A stretch of DNA of 40,499 nucleotides from Acidobacteriaceae bacterium (GTDB lineage Bacteria > Acidobacteriota > Terriglobia > Terriglobales > Acidobacteriaceae): positions 1-40,499 of the forward strand of contig JAPWKE010000002.1 of assembly GCA_028283655.1 (NCBI GenBank), in the 5' to 3' direction. The number at the start of each line of letters is the position of its first letter. The stretch's first letter is position 1. This document shows positions 40,155 through 40,499 of this stretch, piece after piece. The position numbers and the translations under genes were made by a program. The notes beneath the pieces are model-generated. The model was not told where the DNA came from and ran no database searches. It saw only the letters and a program-made list of their open reading frames with translations.

Positions 40155-40499
40155 ATGACGCTTCATTGGACCAAGCTGCCGATGAGTTTCGACTCCGCCC
40201 CCTTGCGTGCGGAGGTTTTGTCATTGAGCGAAGAGGCATGGGTCTCACATTTCAACACCAACGACTACGACGGCGTGTGGAGCAGCGCCTCGCTGCGTTC
40301 GCCAACGGGGCGAGCAAACGATATTTTGCCTTTTAGTGCGGCGGGCGTTTTTCGCGATACGCCTTTGATGGACCAGTTCCCGGCGCTGCGTGCCGTGGTG
40401 GAGACGTTTCGGTTCCCGCTGAAAGCGGTGCGGCTGCTGAGGCTCCATGCTGGATCGCGGGTGAAGGAACACTGCGATCTTGATCTTGGGCTGGCCGAT
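40155..40499 (+). CDS. aspartyl/asparaginyl beta-hydroxylase family protein (5' part)
   Basis: The frame is open to the window edge (115 codons). The sequence FSAAGVFRDTPLMDQFPALR and RLLRLHAGSRVKEHCDLDLG matches the Asp/Asn beta-hydroxylase fold (Fe(II)/2-oxoglutarate oxygenase type). The H-x-D-like iron ligand region, EHCDLDLG, is just reached at residue about 105. ATG 40155 begins 5 nt after a strong terminator and has no Shine-Dalgarno. ATG 40182 is the alternative, so the start is uncertain. The protein is truncated by the window, not by mutation. Confidence 0.82.
   Translation, partial: MTLHWTKLPMSFDSAPLRAEVLSLSEEAWVSHFNTNDYDGVWSSASLRSPTGRANDILPFSAAGVFRDTPLMDQFPALRAVVETFRFPLKAVRLLRLHAGSRVKEHCDLDLGLAD

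Noticed and set aside
1..40499. CRISPR arrays and tRNA genes
   Set aside because: No regularly spaced repeats of 25-40 nt and no cloverleaf with T-loop consensus were noticed by eye; a program could still find a degenerate one.

Overview
The window reads as chromosomal DNA of an acidobacterium (Acidobacteriota, Terriglobales-like; inferred from gene content, since there is no rRNA or other marker gene). The pointers are a giant exported SBBP/FG-GAP/chitobiase-repeat protein, a lipoprotein propeller, an ECF sigma factor of the Sig-70_X6 type beside a transmembrane Ser/Thr kinase, a secreted protein with the acidobacterial 'LSNNDV' N-terminal motif, and a PSD1-cytochrome/DUF1501 pair. No tRNA, rRNA or CRISPR array was seen.

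Layout. (1) 1-1633: tyrosine recombinase, with three near-identical 10-mers in and near its leader. (2) 2101-7959: 1952-residue exported repeat protein built from two predicted seven-repeat propellers and six chitobiase-type Ig modules. (3) 8305-11921, minus strand: a lipoprotein with a lyase-like propeller, followed by an exported protein of unknown function. (4) 12207-16972: a signalling cluster. A membrane Ser/Thr kinase has a periplasmic Reg_prop sensor of the kind normally fused to histidine kinases. It is followed by a secreted protein, and both genes carry the same 20-nt upstream motif. An ECF sigma gene converges on them.

(5) 17080-17420: remnant of the 5' RNA part of a group II intron, with no reverse transcriptase. 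(6) 17503-25875: a mobilisable-element backbone, made of a perfect 14-bp inverted repeat (oriT candidate), MobC-like protein, VirD4/TraD-type coupling protein, MobF relaxase-helicase, a block of four hairpins, an ArdC-like antirestriction protein and a Cys-rich ParB-like protein, closed by a strong terminator. No type IV secretion genes are present, so the element would need a helper for transfer.

(7) 26019-27161: a PL5 alginate-lyase homologue lacking the family's catalytic His. (8) 27368-28603: a TetR regulator and a DUF308-like membrane protein that share a CCTACTAGTAG operator. (9) 28661-33387, minus strand: a tightly packed five-gene operon with an NMT1/SsuA-type binding lipoprotein, a TrzA/cytosine-deaminase-like amidohydrolase, an ATPase and two permeases. 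This looks like uptake plus deamination of a nitrogen heterocycle. (10) 33723-38886: PSD1 multi-cytochrome protein, DUF1501 Tat protein and an exported alpha/beta hydrolase, probably one operon. (11) 38977-40499: GNAT acetyltransferase, tail-collar (Mdp-type) protein, and the 5' part of an aspartyl/asparaginyl beta-hydroxylase cut by the window edge.

The most interesting items are the sensor-kinase/secreted-protein/ECF cluster with its shared motif, the transporter-deaminase operon, the compact MobF element with its hairpin-rich non-coding segments, and the intron remnant at the element's left flank.
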